From assembly GCA_001794205.1 (NCBI GenBank), contig MGJJ01000028.1:727-19437 (forward strand): a stretch of 18,711 bases of DNA, read 5' to 3'. This document shows, piece by piece, positions 7,850 to 13,524 of this stretch. The notes under the pieces were generated by a model. That model made no database searches, was not told the origin of the DNA, and saw nothing but the letters and a program-made list of their open reading frames with translations. The DNA is from Candidatus Yanofskybacteria bacterium RIFCSPHIGHO2_01_FULL_44_22 (GTDB lineage Bacteria; Patescibacteriota; Minisyncoccia; 2-02-FULL-40-12; GWA2-44-9). The position numbers and the translations under genes were made by a program. Position 1 is the stretch's first letter, and every line of letters begins with the position of its first letter.

Positions 7850-7898
7850 CTCTTAATGTCGAATCAGGTTAAGTTAATTTTAGTTTTTCTTGCCGCCA

Positions 7899-8111
7899 AT
7901 GTCAAAAAAGAGTAATCAACCGGCCAAAAACACCCTAAACGACCTTTTCGGTTCAAAGACCAGGATTAAAATTCTTAAATTTTTATTCAGGAATTATCTT
8001 TCCGATTTTAACGCAAAGGACATGGCCAAAAAACTCCAAGAGGCCGACATTGCAGTTAACCGGGAAATTAAGATGCTGGTTAAAATCGGGCTGATAAATA
8101 AGAAGAAATAA
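7899..8111 (+). CDS. Winged-helix DNA-binding domain protein, possibly the N-terminal half of a split gene
   Basis: This 70-aa protein is a short winged helix-turn-helix: LNDLFGSKTRIKILKFLFRN, then AKDMAKKLQEADIAVNREIKMLVKIGLINKKK, ending in a basic tail. The same pattern (LFGSKTRxKIL... then a recognition helix and GLI) is known from regulators that continue into a nucleotidyltransferase-like domain. Exactly such a domain follows from 8121 in the same frame, after one TAA (8109-8111). Either the regulator has been split by a nonsense change or the two parts are now separate proteins. ATG 7899 is preferred over TTG 7890, which adds only MPP; neither has a Shine-Dalgarno. It is divergent from the PPM-like gene. 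Confidence 0.7.
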   Translation: MSKKSNQPAKNTLNDLFGSKTRIKILKFLFRNYLSDFNAKDMAKKLQEADIAVNREIKMLVKIGLINKKK

Positions 8112-8120
8112 TGTTTGATT

Positions 8121-8705
8121 ATGGCCAAAAGGAACAGGCATAAGAAAAATTCTTCCAAAAATAAAACGAGACGCTCTAAAACAATCAGAGCCAAGGTTAA
8201 ATTTAAAAAGAAAGCCAGACAAAAGACAATAAACTCCCGGGCGAAACGCAGAACACGTCACCCGGCAAATCTCGGAACGGGCTCTTCAACAAGACCCGGA
8301 ACCAGTAAGCGGAAAGCGATGTATTCTTTAAATCAGAATTTTGAATTCTTTTCGGAATTGAAAAGCTTGATTCTTAAAGCATCTCCGGCGGAAAAAGACA
8401 GTCTGATTAAAAAAATTTCGGCTTTGGGCAAGATTAAACTGGCAGTCATATCCGGAATTTTTCTTAATTCCGATATCGAATCCTCGGCCAGCGCCACTGC
8501 CGATTTGTTTATCGTTGGCGATGATATAGACAGGAACAAATTAAGAAATTTTCTAAAATCCCTTGAGGCGGAGATAGGCAGGGAAATAAGATTCGGCTTG
8601 ATGGACCGCGAAGAGTTTGAATATCGTTTCGGAATGTTTGACCGGTTTATCCGGGTTCTTTTGGAAGGCCCTCACGAGAAAATTATAAACAGGCTGGGTA
8701 TCTAA
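8121..8705 (+). CDS. Basic N-terminal tail plus minimal-nucleotidyltransferase-like domain, downstream partner of the winged-helix ORF
   Basis: From ATG 8121 the product has 194 residues. Residues 1-66 have 27 Lys/Arg and no acidic residue, a highly basic low-complexity tail that probably binds nucleic acid. Residues about 69-194 look like a minimal nucleotidyltransferase-fold domain: NFEFFSELKSLIL, GKIKLAVISGIFLNSDIESSASATADLFIVGDDID (103-137), then EIGREIRFGLMDREEFEYR and FIRVLLEGPHEKIINRL. Only one Asp (128) of the usual Asp pair is evident and the GS motif is weak, so it may bind ligand without catalysis. The frame is the same as that of 7899-8111. A TTG at 8115 is a possible longer start. 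It ends 16 bp before tRNA-Val. Function is unknown; a regulatory role is inferred from the preceding wing domain. Confidence 0.6.
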   Translation: MAKRNRHKKNSSKNKTRRSKTIRAKVKFKKKARQKTINSRAKRRTRHPANLGTGSSTRPGTSKRKAMYSLNQNFEFFSELKSLILKASPAEKDSLIKKISALGKIKLAVISGIFLNSDIESSASATADLFIVGDDIDRNKLRNFLKSLEAEIGREIRFGLMDREEFEYRFGMFDRFIRVLLEGPHEKIINRLGI

Positions 8706-8721
8706 TATAAAATAAAGAGAA

Positions 8722-8798
8722 GGGCTCGTAGCTCAGTTGGTTAGAGCGCGCCGTTCACATCGGCGAGGCCAGAGGTTCAAATCCTCTCGAGCCCACCA
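8722..8798 (+). tRNA. tRNA-Val (anticodon CAC), CCA encoded
   Basis: The full cloverleaf can be drawn. Acceptor GGGCTCG (8722-8728) pairs with CGAGCCC (8788-8794). The D stem is GCTC/GAGC. The anticodon stem is CGCCG/CGGCG with loop TTCACAT, anticodon CAC at 8756-8758 (codon GUG). The T stem is AGAGG/CCTCT with loop TTCAAAT. The discriminator is A, followed by CCA (8796-8798). There is no clear promoter of its own: a TATAAA at 8706-8711 lacks a -35. The last 21 nt are duplicated at 8923-8943. Confidence 0.95.
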
Positions 8799-8943
8799 GA
8801 AAGCAAACTGCTTTGCTTTCGACGGGATTTGAATGCCGGAGCCTGTGGCGAGCCGCAATCGGCGGTGAGCCACGCGAGGCGGGGTCGCGACCAAATTTTC
8901 GGAAGAAAATTTGAGTTGTGACCAAATCCTCTCGAGCCCACCA
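8778..8943. mobile_element. Putative 145-bp structured element bounded by direct repeats of the tRNA-Val 3' end
   Basis: The last 21 nt of the tRNA (8778-8798) are repeated exactly at 8923-8943, a spacing of 145 bp, like attL and attR around an insertion in a tRNA gene. The material between is almost all hairpin: GAAAGCAAA/TTTGCTTTC (8799-8820); a compound stem GCCT-GTGGC-GCCG with CGGC-GCCAC-AGGC (8841-8880); and an 18-bp stem, with two G-U pairs and one bulged A, closed by a GGAA (GNRA-type) loop (8883-8923). GGATTTGAA (8825-8833) is an inverted copy of the tRNA T-loop region. There is no ORF and no integrase gene in the window, so if mobile it is non-autonomous. Alternatives are a tRNA-adjacent structured RNA or a simple duplication. 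Confidence 0.5.
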
Positions 8944-8962
8944 AGACCTTACACAGTTTTGG

Positions 8963-8985
8963 TAAAATAAAACCCCTTTTGGGGT
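8963..8985 (-). terminator. Intrinsic terminator of the HAD hydrolase gene
   Basis: Read on the minus strand: ACCCC, loop AAAA, GGGGT, then TTTATTTTACC. It lies 8 bp after the stop of the minus-strand gene. On the plus strand the T-run is weaker, so termination from the tRNA side is doubtful. Confidence 0.75.
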
Positions 8986-8992
8986 CGATTTG

Positions 8993-9688
8993 TTATTTGG
9001 AAGAAGGAACCAGCAGGGCGGGCAGTTCGGCGACAGAATCAAGAATGCAGTCTGGTCTAACTCCGGCAGCCAGGAATTCTTCCCGGGTGAAAATATCACT
9101 GATAACGGCGAAAAATTTCAATCCGCAAACGCGGGCAAGTCTGAAATCGCTTTCAACCGTATCGCCAATCAAGAAAATATTGTCTTTCGAAATGTTTATT
9201 TGCTTGTATTCCCTCCAAAGCGGCTGAAAACTGGCCAAAGCGGGCTTTCTGGCGTTACTGCCGATGGGTCCGTCAGGCGCACCGATAAAATTAAAGTATT
9301 TATCAATTTTATTCATTTGCAGTTGCGATAGAGTTTCGGCGTAGGAACGATTGGTCAGGACGCTCAAATAGAAAAAGTGCTGAAGAACGGCAAGCGCTTT
9401 TTTGACTCCCGGGAAAAGATTATAGGGAACAATTTGGTCATAAGTTATCCGGGCATTTAAAAAGGCGACAATTTTGGCGGTGCATTCTTCGGGCCATATT
9501 GATTGAACGAAAGCAAAAGAACCAGACGATTTTTTCCAGCTGTTTAGTACGGCTTCCTTTAAGTTCGGTTCAACTGGCAAACCGCACTGGTCAGCCAAAT
9601 ATCGGACGCGTTCACAGCTTTCGCCCGCCGAATCTAAAATCGTATTATCCAAGTCCAATATTATGCCCCGTTTTGGCAATGCGGCCAA
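8993..9688 (-). CDS. HAD-superfamily hydrolase (phosphatase-like)
   Basis: From a TTG start (9688-9686) the protein has 231 residues. All HAD motifs are present: I, GIILDLDNTILD with Asp12 and Asp14; II, LSVLTNRS with Thr112; III, Lys148 in ARKPAL; IV, FLIGDTVESDF with Asp176 and Asp181. A helical cap domain lies between motifs I and II (about 22-95), as in beta-phosphoglucomutase and Gph-type phosphatases. The substrate cannot be told. The TTG is chosen because AAGGAGGAG, the best Shine-Dalgarno in the window, lies 5 nt upstream (9701-9693) and the HAD fold starts right after it. A longer frame up to 9844 would add 52 residues that no HAD protein needs and would run through the promoter. It forms a single-gene unit with its own terminator. 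Confidence 0.88.
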   Translation of the reverse strand: MAALPKRGIILDLDNTILDSAGESCERVRYLADQCGLPVEPNLKEAVLNSWKKSSGSFAFVQSIWPEECTAKIVAFLNARITYDQIVPYNLFPGVKKALAVLQHFFYLSVLTNRSYAETLSQLQMNKIDKYFNFIGAPDGPIGSNARKPALASFQPLWREYKQINISKDNIFLIGDTVESDFRLARVCGLKFFAVISDIFTREEFLAAGVRPDCILDSVAELPALLVPSSK

Positions 9689-9730
9689 GTTACTCCTCCT
9701 TGTTAAGATTAATTGGAAAAGAGCTAAATA

Positions 9731-9760
9731 AAAATAACAAAAAAAGTATTTCACGGTCAA
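9731..9760 (-). promoter_or_regulatory. Likely promoter of the HAD hydrolase gene
   Basis: On the minus strand TTGACC (9760-9755), 18 nt, TATTTT (9736-9731). Transcription would start near 9724, about 35 nt before the TTG start and upstream of its Shine-Dalgarno. Confidence 0.45.
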
Positions 9761-9790
9761 CCCCTGAACAAATAATAAACAAACCCGCAG

Positions 9791-9827
9791 GGTGGATATA
9801 ACGACATCCCGTGTCGTTATATCCACC
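9791..9827. repeat. Palindrome B upstream of the mraZ promoter
   Basis: GGTGGATATAACGACA (9791-9806), loop TCCCG, exact complement TGTCGTTATATCCACC (9812-9827). It resembles the palindromes at 3725-3753 and 9921-9963 (GGAT then TAACGA, toward the loop) but is not identical. It lies 16 bp before the mraZ -35 in the divergent region. Confidence 0.85.
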
Positions 9828-9843
9828 GGGGAAGTTATACACA

Positions 9844-9873
9844 TTGCGTTTTGCCGGCGGGCGGGTATATAAT
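9844..9873 (+). promoter_or_regulatory. Promoter of the mraZ-rsmH-ftsL-ftsI-murF cluster
   Basis: TTGCGT (9844-9849), 18 nt, perfect TATAAT (9868-9873). The predicted start is about 9880, directly before the MraZ-box repeats. A TTATACACA lies just upstream (9835-9843). Confidence 0.7.
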
Positions 9874-9881
9874 TGCCTTAG

Positions 9882-9906
9882 AAGTGGTAAAAAGTGGATA
9901 AAGGTG
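9882..9906 (+). promoter_or_regulatory. MraZ-box-like operator (10-bp spaced GTGG repeats)
   Basis: AAGTGGTAAA (9882-9891), AAGTGGATAA (9892-9901) and AGGTG (9902-9906) form a 10-bp periodic array just after the predicted transcription start. MraZ is known to bind closely spaced TGGG/AAGTGG-type repeats before its own gene, so autoregulation is likely. Confidence 0.65.
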
Positions 9907-9920
9907 TTTATAGTTATCCC

Positions 9921-9963
9921 ATCCTGTGGATTAACGATGTCGAACATCGTTAATCCACAGGAT
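9921..9963. repeat. Palindrome C in the mraZ leader (20-bp arms)
   Basis: The left arm 9921-9940 and right arm 9944-9963 are exact complements, with a CGA loop. The core (TTAACGATGT, CGA, ACATCGTTAA) is the reverse complement of the core of the palindrome before mltG at 3725-3753. It would lie in the 5' UTR of the mraZ transcript, 52 nt before the start codon. No T-run follows. Confidence 0.85.
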
Positions 9964-10015
9964 GATTGCAAGGAGAAAAATTACAGGGAAAACGGAGAGA
10001 AAGGTCATATTTATT

Positions 10016-10450
10016 ATGTTTATCGGGGAATATACACACAATCTTGATGCCAAAAGAAGAATTGCCATTCCGGCCAAGTTTAGAAAAGAATTGGGTGAAT
10101 CAGCCGTTTTAACAAGGGGATTGGACAACTGTTTATTTATCTTCCCGAAAATACAGTGGGAACAATTGGCCGAAAAATTAAGTTTTTTGCCTATTGGCCA
10201 GCAAGGCACGCGAGCGTTTATCAGACTTCTGATGTCGGGAGCCGTAGAGGTTGAATTCGATGTTTTGGGCAGAATCTTGATTCCCGACTATTTAAAAAAA
10301 TACGCTGATTTAAAAAAGGGAGTGGTGGTGACGGGCGTTTTAAACCGCCTGGAAATCTGGGACGAAGAAAAATGGAACGGTTACCGCGCCAACTTAGAGA
10401 AAAATTCCGACAGCATCGCCGAGAAATTGGGAGAATTGGGAATGATATAA
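10016..10450 (+). CDS. mraZ: Division/cell-wall cluster transcriptional regulator MraZ
   Basis: MraZ is a SpoVT/AbrB-type DNA-binding protein that represses its own division and cell-wall cluster. From ATG 10016 it has 144 residues, the normal length. The start MFIGEYTHNLDAKRRIAIPAKFR is the family's typical N-terminus. The second AbrB-like half has VEVEFDVLGRILIPDYLKKYA (78-98). The paired DxxxR motifs are Asp11/Arg15 and Asp82/Arg86. A longer frame from 9962 would add 18 residues that the family lacks. AAAGGT (10000-10005), 10 nt before ATG 10016, serves as Shine-Dalgarno. It heads the cluster; its likely operator is at 9882-9906. Confidence 0.95.
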   Translation: MFIGEYTHNLDAKRRIAIPAKFRKELGESAVLTRGLDNCLFIFPKIQWEQLAEKLSFLPIGQQGTRAFIRLLMSGAVEVEFDVLGRILIPDYLKKYADLKKGVVVTGVLNRLEIWDEEKWNGYRANLEKNSDSIAEKLGELGMI

Positions 10451-10506
10451 AGTGTGAATTGTTGATTGCGGATTGTTCGAGTGAACTGTGAATATTAAAT
10501 ACACAT

Positions 10507-11397
10507 ATGCACATTCCCGTATTGTTGAACGAAGTGATTGAGTACCTTAATTTAGCGTCAGGAAAAAATATCGTTGATGCCACATTGGACGGCGGAGGAT
10601 ATGCACTGGCCATTCTTGAAAAAATCGGTCCCGAGGGAAAATTGTTGGGTATTGAACTGGACGGCGAACTTTTTAAGCAAACCGAAACGAAAATACATGA
10701 AGCCGGTTTTGAGAAAAGCGCGATTCTGGTAAATGACAGTTATGTAAATTTAAAAACAATATGCGAAGAAAAAAAGTTTGAACCGGACGGAATAGTTTTT
10801 GACCTTGGATTGTCTTCCTGGCACTTGGAAGCAAGCGGGCGGGGGTTCTCTTTTAAAAAGGACGAACCTCTGGATATGAGATTTTCTCCGGCGGCAGCCA
10901 AAACTGCGCTGGGAGTGGTGAATCAATATGGCCCGGAAGAATTGGAAAAAATAATCGGAGAATACGGCGAGGAACAATTCGCCGGCAGTATCGCCCGAAG
11001 CATTGTTAAAGCGCGCAGGGAGAAACCTTTGATGACAACGCTGGAATTGGTTAAGGCAATTGAAACGTCGGTTCCGGAATGGTACAAGCACAGAAAAATA
11101 CATTTTGCCACCAAAACGTTTCAAGCAATCAGAATTGAAGTTAACGATGAACTGAACAACGTGAAAAAGGGTGTGGCGGCGGCCATAGATGTTTTAAAAA
11201 AGGACGGAAGACTGGCAGTGGTTTCTTTTCAGGGGCTGGAAGACAAAATCGTAAAAGAAATTTTTAAAAAAGAGGTCAAGGGGGGAAGAATAAAATTGGC
11301 CGTGAGCGGCACAATCAGGCCCAAATGGGCCGAACAGCGGGAAAACCCCCGTTCCAAAAGCGCCAAAATGAAAGTGGCGGAAAAAATTAAAGTTTAA
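10507..11397 (+). CDS. rsmH: 16S rRNA (cytosine1402-N4)-methyltransferase RsmH
   Basis: RsmH (MraW) uses S-adenosylmethionine to methylate N4 of C1402 in the 16S decoding centre. The 296-aa protein has HIPVLLNEVI at the start, the SAM-binding VDATLDGGGYALAIL (23-37), GIELDGE (48-54), VFDLGLSSWHLEASGRGFSF (97-116), PLDMRF, the helical insert, FATKTFQAIRIEVNDEL (200-216) and the C-terminal NPRSKSAKMKV. It is slightly shorter than the E. coli enzyme. One oddity: the usual SFHSLED is SFQGLED (240-246), with His replaced by Gln. ATG 10507 is 56 bp after mraZ, with no clear Shine-Dalgarno. Confidence 0.95.
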   Translation: MHIPVLLNEVIEYLNLASGKNIVDATLDGGGYALAILEKIGPEGKLLGIELDGELFKQTETKIHEAGFEKSAILVNDSYVNLKTICEEKKFEPDGIVFDLGLSSWHLEASGRGFSFKKDEPLDMRFSPAAAKTALGVVNQYGPEELEKIIGEYGEEQFAGSIARSIVKARREKPLMTTLELVKAIETSVPEWYKHRKIHFATKTFQAIRIEVNDELNNVKKGVAAAIDVLKKDGRLAVVSFQGLEDKIVKEIFKKEVKGGRIKLAVSGTIRPKWAEQRENPRSKSAKMKVAEKIKV

Positions 11398-11456
11398 AAA
11401 CGCAAACCAAAATCAAAAGATAATCGGGGCGGGAAGGAATGCCTTATCCCGAGTAA

Positions 11457-11768
11457 GTGTTAAACCGGTCAACAGCGCAAAATTACAAAAAACCCCGAGT
11501 TTTAAATTGCCTTGCATCGTTTATAGGCGGCATCTTGCTGTTATTTTATGTTTTGACGGCCAATGAAATTGCCGCCAATAATTACAAATTGAATGCGCTA
11601 AGCGGAAATTTATCCGCCCTGAATGAAGAAACGGCAAATTTATTTGCCGGCAAGAATTCCTTGGAAAATTCTTCACGCGTTTTAGAATTCGCGCTCGGGC
11701 AAAATATGATTGAAGCGCGCCAGCCGGTTTATTTGTTTGAAAACAAAGGTGTTGCCGTTAAACCATGA
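11457..11768 (+). CDS. ftsL: FtsL-like small division membrane protein
   Basis: This 103-aa protein has a short basic N-terminus, one membrane helix (about 20-40) and a following helical segment of coiled-coil type (about 45-90). That topology, the size and the position between rsmH and ftsI fit FtsL, the bitopic partner of FtsB that helps activate FtsWI at the septum. Sequence alone is not diagnostic, because FtsL diverges fast. The start is GTG 11457. A GGAAGGA about 18 nt upstream is too far to decide it, and it lies in a possible small hairpin. The stop overlaps the ftsI start (ATGA at 11765-11768), showing translational coupling. Confidence 0.7.
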   Translation: MLNRSTAQNYKKPRVLNCLASFIGGILLLFYVLTANEIAANNYKLNALSGNLSALNEETANLFAGKNSLENSSRVLEFALGQNMIEARQPVYLFENKGVAVKP

Positions 11769-13507
11769 AGCGCTATGACAATTTAAGAATCAATGTTTTT
11801 TTTGGTTTGGTTTTACTGCTTTCCGGCCTGATTTTATACAGGCTTTTTGTTTTATCGGTTTTAAAAAATTCTTTCTATTCTCTGACGGCCGAAGCTCAAA
11901 ACGAGAATGTTGCCAATATTTTGGCGCGTGGCAACATTTATGTTAAAGACGGCGAAAACGATTTTTTGGCGGCCGTCAATAAAAAAATTCCGGCAGCGTA
12001 CATTGTGCCTGCTTATTTGAAAAACGGGCTGAACTTGGAATTACCCGCCGTCGTAACGCGAATTTTGGGAATTGATGCGGGAATGATTGAAAAAACAATC
12101 GCCGGCGGAGGCGACGCAATGAAAATTTTAGCCCGCAATCTCACCAACGAACAAGTGGCAGAAATTAAAAATTTAAAAATAAAAGGACTGGGAATCACTT
12201 ATGAAACCGTCAGATTTTATCCAGGGGGCAGTTTTGCCTCGGCGGTTATCGGTTTTTTGGGTTATAGCGAGAACGGCCGTGCCGGACAATACGGCGCGGA
12301 AGCTTTCTATGAAAAAGAATTATCCGGTCTGACCGGTCAAAAGGCGTCGGTATTTGCCGGCAATTCAGCCAAAAAAGTTTTAGGCGTTTTTGAATCGGCG
12401 ATAAATTATTTTAAGAAAAATAGCGCCGGGCAGGAAGATAAAACCAGGGCCAGGCCGGCAGATATCGTTTTAACGATCGATAAAACCATCCAGGAATTCA
12501 CGGAGGAAAAACTGGACGGCCTGCTTTCCAAATGGAACGCAATCGGAGCCACGATTATCGTTCAAGAGCCGTTTAGCGGAAAAATTTTGGCCATGGCCGA
12601 CCGTCCGACGTTCAACCCCAATAATTATTGGAATTTCAAACCGAATTTATTTTTAAACAGAAGCGTGCAGGAAATTTTTGAGCCGGGCTCTTCATATAAG
12701 CCGTTTACCATGGCCATGGGACTGGACCTGGGTAAAATTACACCCCAGACGGCATATACCGACACTGGCTCGGTAACCGTAGCGGGCAAGACAATTAAAA
12801 ATTTCAGCGAAAAGATTTTCGGACAAAGTACAATGTCCGAAGTTTTGGAAAAATCAATAAACACCGGCGTTATGTTTGTGGAAAACCTTATTGGCGATGA
12901 AAGTTTTCTGAATTATACGGTTAATTCGGGATTCGGTCAGAAAACCGGCATTGGCTTGCCCGGAGAAGCGAGCGGCGACATATCCAACCTATACAGCGGC
13001 AGAAAAATAAATTATCTTACGGCTTCATTTGGCCAGGGGATAGCGGTGACACCGCTTCAACTCATTAACGGTTATTCCGCCATTGCCAACGGCGGCAAAT
13101 TGATGCGGCCGTATATCATAGAAAAAATAATAAAAGGAAACGGAAGTGAAGAAATCACCCGGCCTGAAATTGTCGGCATTCCTTTTTCGGAAAAAACAAC
13201 CGGCAAACTCAAGTCGATGCTGGTTGGCGTGGTTGACAGAGGATTCGACAAGGCCAGAATCAAAGGATATGGCATAGCCGGAAAAACCGGAACGGCGCAG
13301 ATACCGGATGGTTCCGGCGGATACGCGAAAGACGAATTTATTCATGATTTTGTCGGTTTTGCGCCTGCCCCCAATCCCCAATTTGTTATACTGATAAAGA
13401 TGGACAGACCGAAAGGCATAACTTTCGCCGCCGACAGTTTGTCGCCGACCTTCAGGGAGATGGCGCAATTTTTAATAAATTATTATAAAATACCGCCCAC
13501 CAGGTAG
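11765..13507 (+). CDS. ftsI: Class B penicillin-binding protein FtsI/PBP2-type (septal transpeptidase)
   Basis: This D,D-transpeptidase cross-links peptidoglycan during division. The 580-aa protein has one N-terminal membrane anchor (about 9-33) and a PBP-dimer domain (about 50-210; RGNIYVKD near its start, then GFLGYSENGRAGQYGAEAFYE). The transpeptidase domain has all three active-site motifs: SSYK with Ser309 and Lys312, SIN (364-366) and KTG (507-509). Length fits class B PBPs. It overlaps ftsL by 4 bp and is followed 17 bp later by the MurF gene. Position in the cluster favours FtsI over an elongation PBP2. No PASTA domains are present. Confidence 0.93.
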   Translation: MKRYDNLRINVFFGLVLLLSGLILYRLFVLSVLKNSFYSLTAEAQNENVANILARGNIYVKDGENDFLAAVNKKIPAAYIVPAYLKNGLNLELPAVVTRILGIDAGMIEKTIAGGGDAMKILARNLTNEQVAEIKNLKIKGLGITYETVRFYPGGSFASAVIGFLGYSENGRAGQYGAEAFYEKELSGLTGQKASVFAGNSAKKVLGVFESAINYFKKNSAGQEDKTRARPADIVLTIDKTIQEFTEEKLDGLLSKWNAIGATIIVQEPFSGKILAMADRPTFNPNNYWNFKPNLFLNRSVQEIFEPGSSYKPFTMAMGLDLGKITPQTAYTDTGSVTVAGKTIKNFSEKIFGQSTMSEVLEKSINTGVMFVENLIGDESFLNYTVNSGFGQKTGIGLPGEASGDISNLYSGRKINYLTASFGQGIAVTPLQLINGYSAIANGGKLMRPYIIEKIIKGNGSEEITRPEIVGIPFSEKTTGKLKSMLVGVVDRGFDKARIKGYGIAGKTGTAQIPDGSGGYAKDEFIHDFVGFAPAPNPQFVILIKMDRPKGITFAADSLSPTFREMAQFLINYYKIPPTR

Positions 13508-13524
13508 AATTAAGAATTTAGAAC

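Noticed and set aside
8109..8117. Recoding of the stop between the winged-helix and nucleotidyltransferase-like ORFs as an alternative genetic code
   Set aside because: TAA ends many intact genes here (rplL, mraZ, rsmH), and TGA also acts as a normal stop (mltG, ftsL). A general reassignment is excluded; local read-through remains open.
8121..8320. Basic N-terminal segment as a small ribosomal protein
   Set aside because: It is low-complexity Lys/Arg/Ser/Thr with no ribosomal family pattern and is continuous with the nucleotidyltransferase-like domain.
8755..9099. Minus-strand ORF ending in a GFEPLAS-type peptide
   Set aside because: It is the antisense of tRNA-Val and its T-arm, a well-known false ORF.
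9689..9844. Upstream extension of the HAD hydrolase to 9844
   Set aside because: It would run through the promoter and a palindrome, while a strong Shine-Dalgarno sits just before TTG 9688 and the HAD fold starts there.
9781..9963. Possible replication origin from the cluster of DnaA-box-like words
   Set aside because: No perfect box in the cluster, no dnaA, dnaN or rpmH nearby, and the words share the GTGGAT core of the palindromes and MraZ repeats. The only perfect TGTGGATAA (3759-3767) lies at the mltG start codon, far away.
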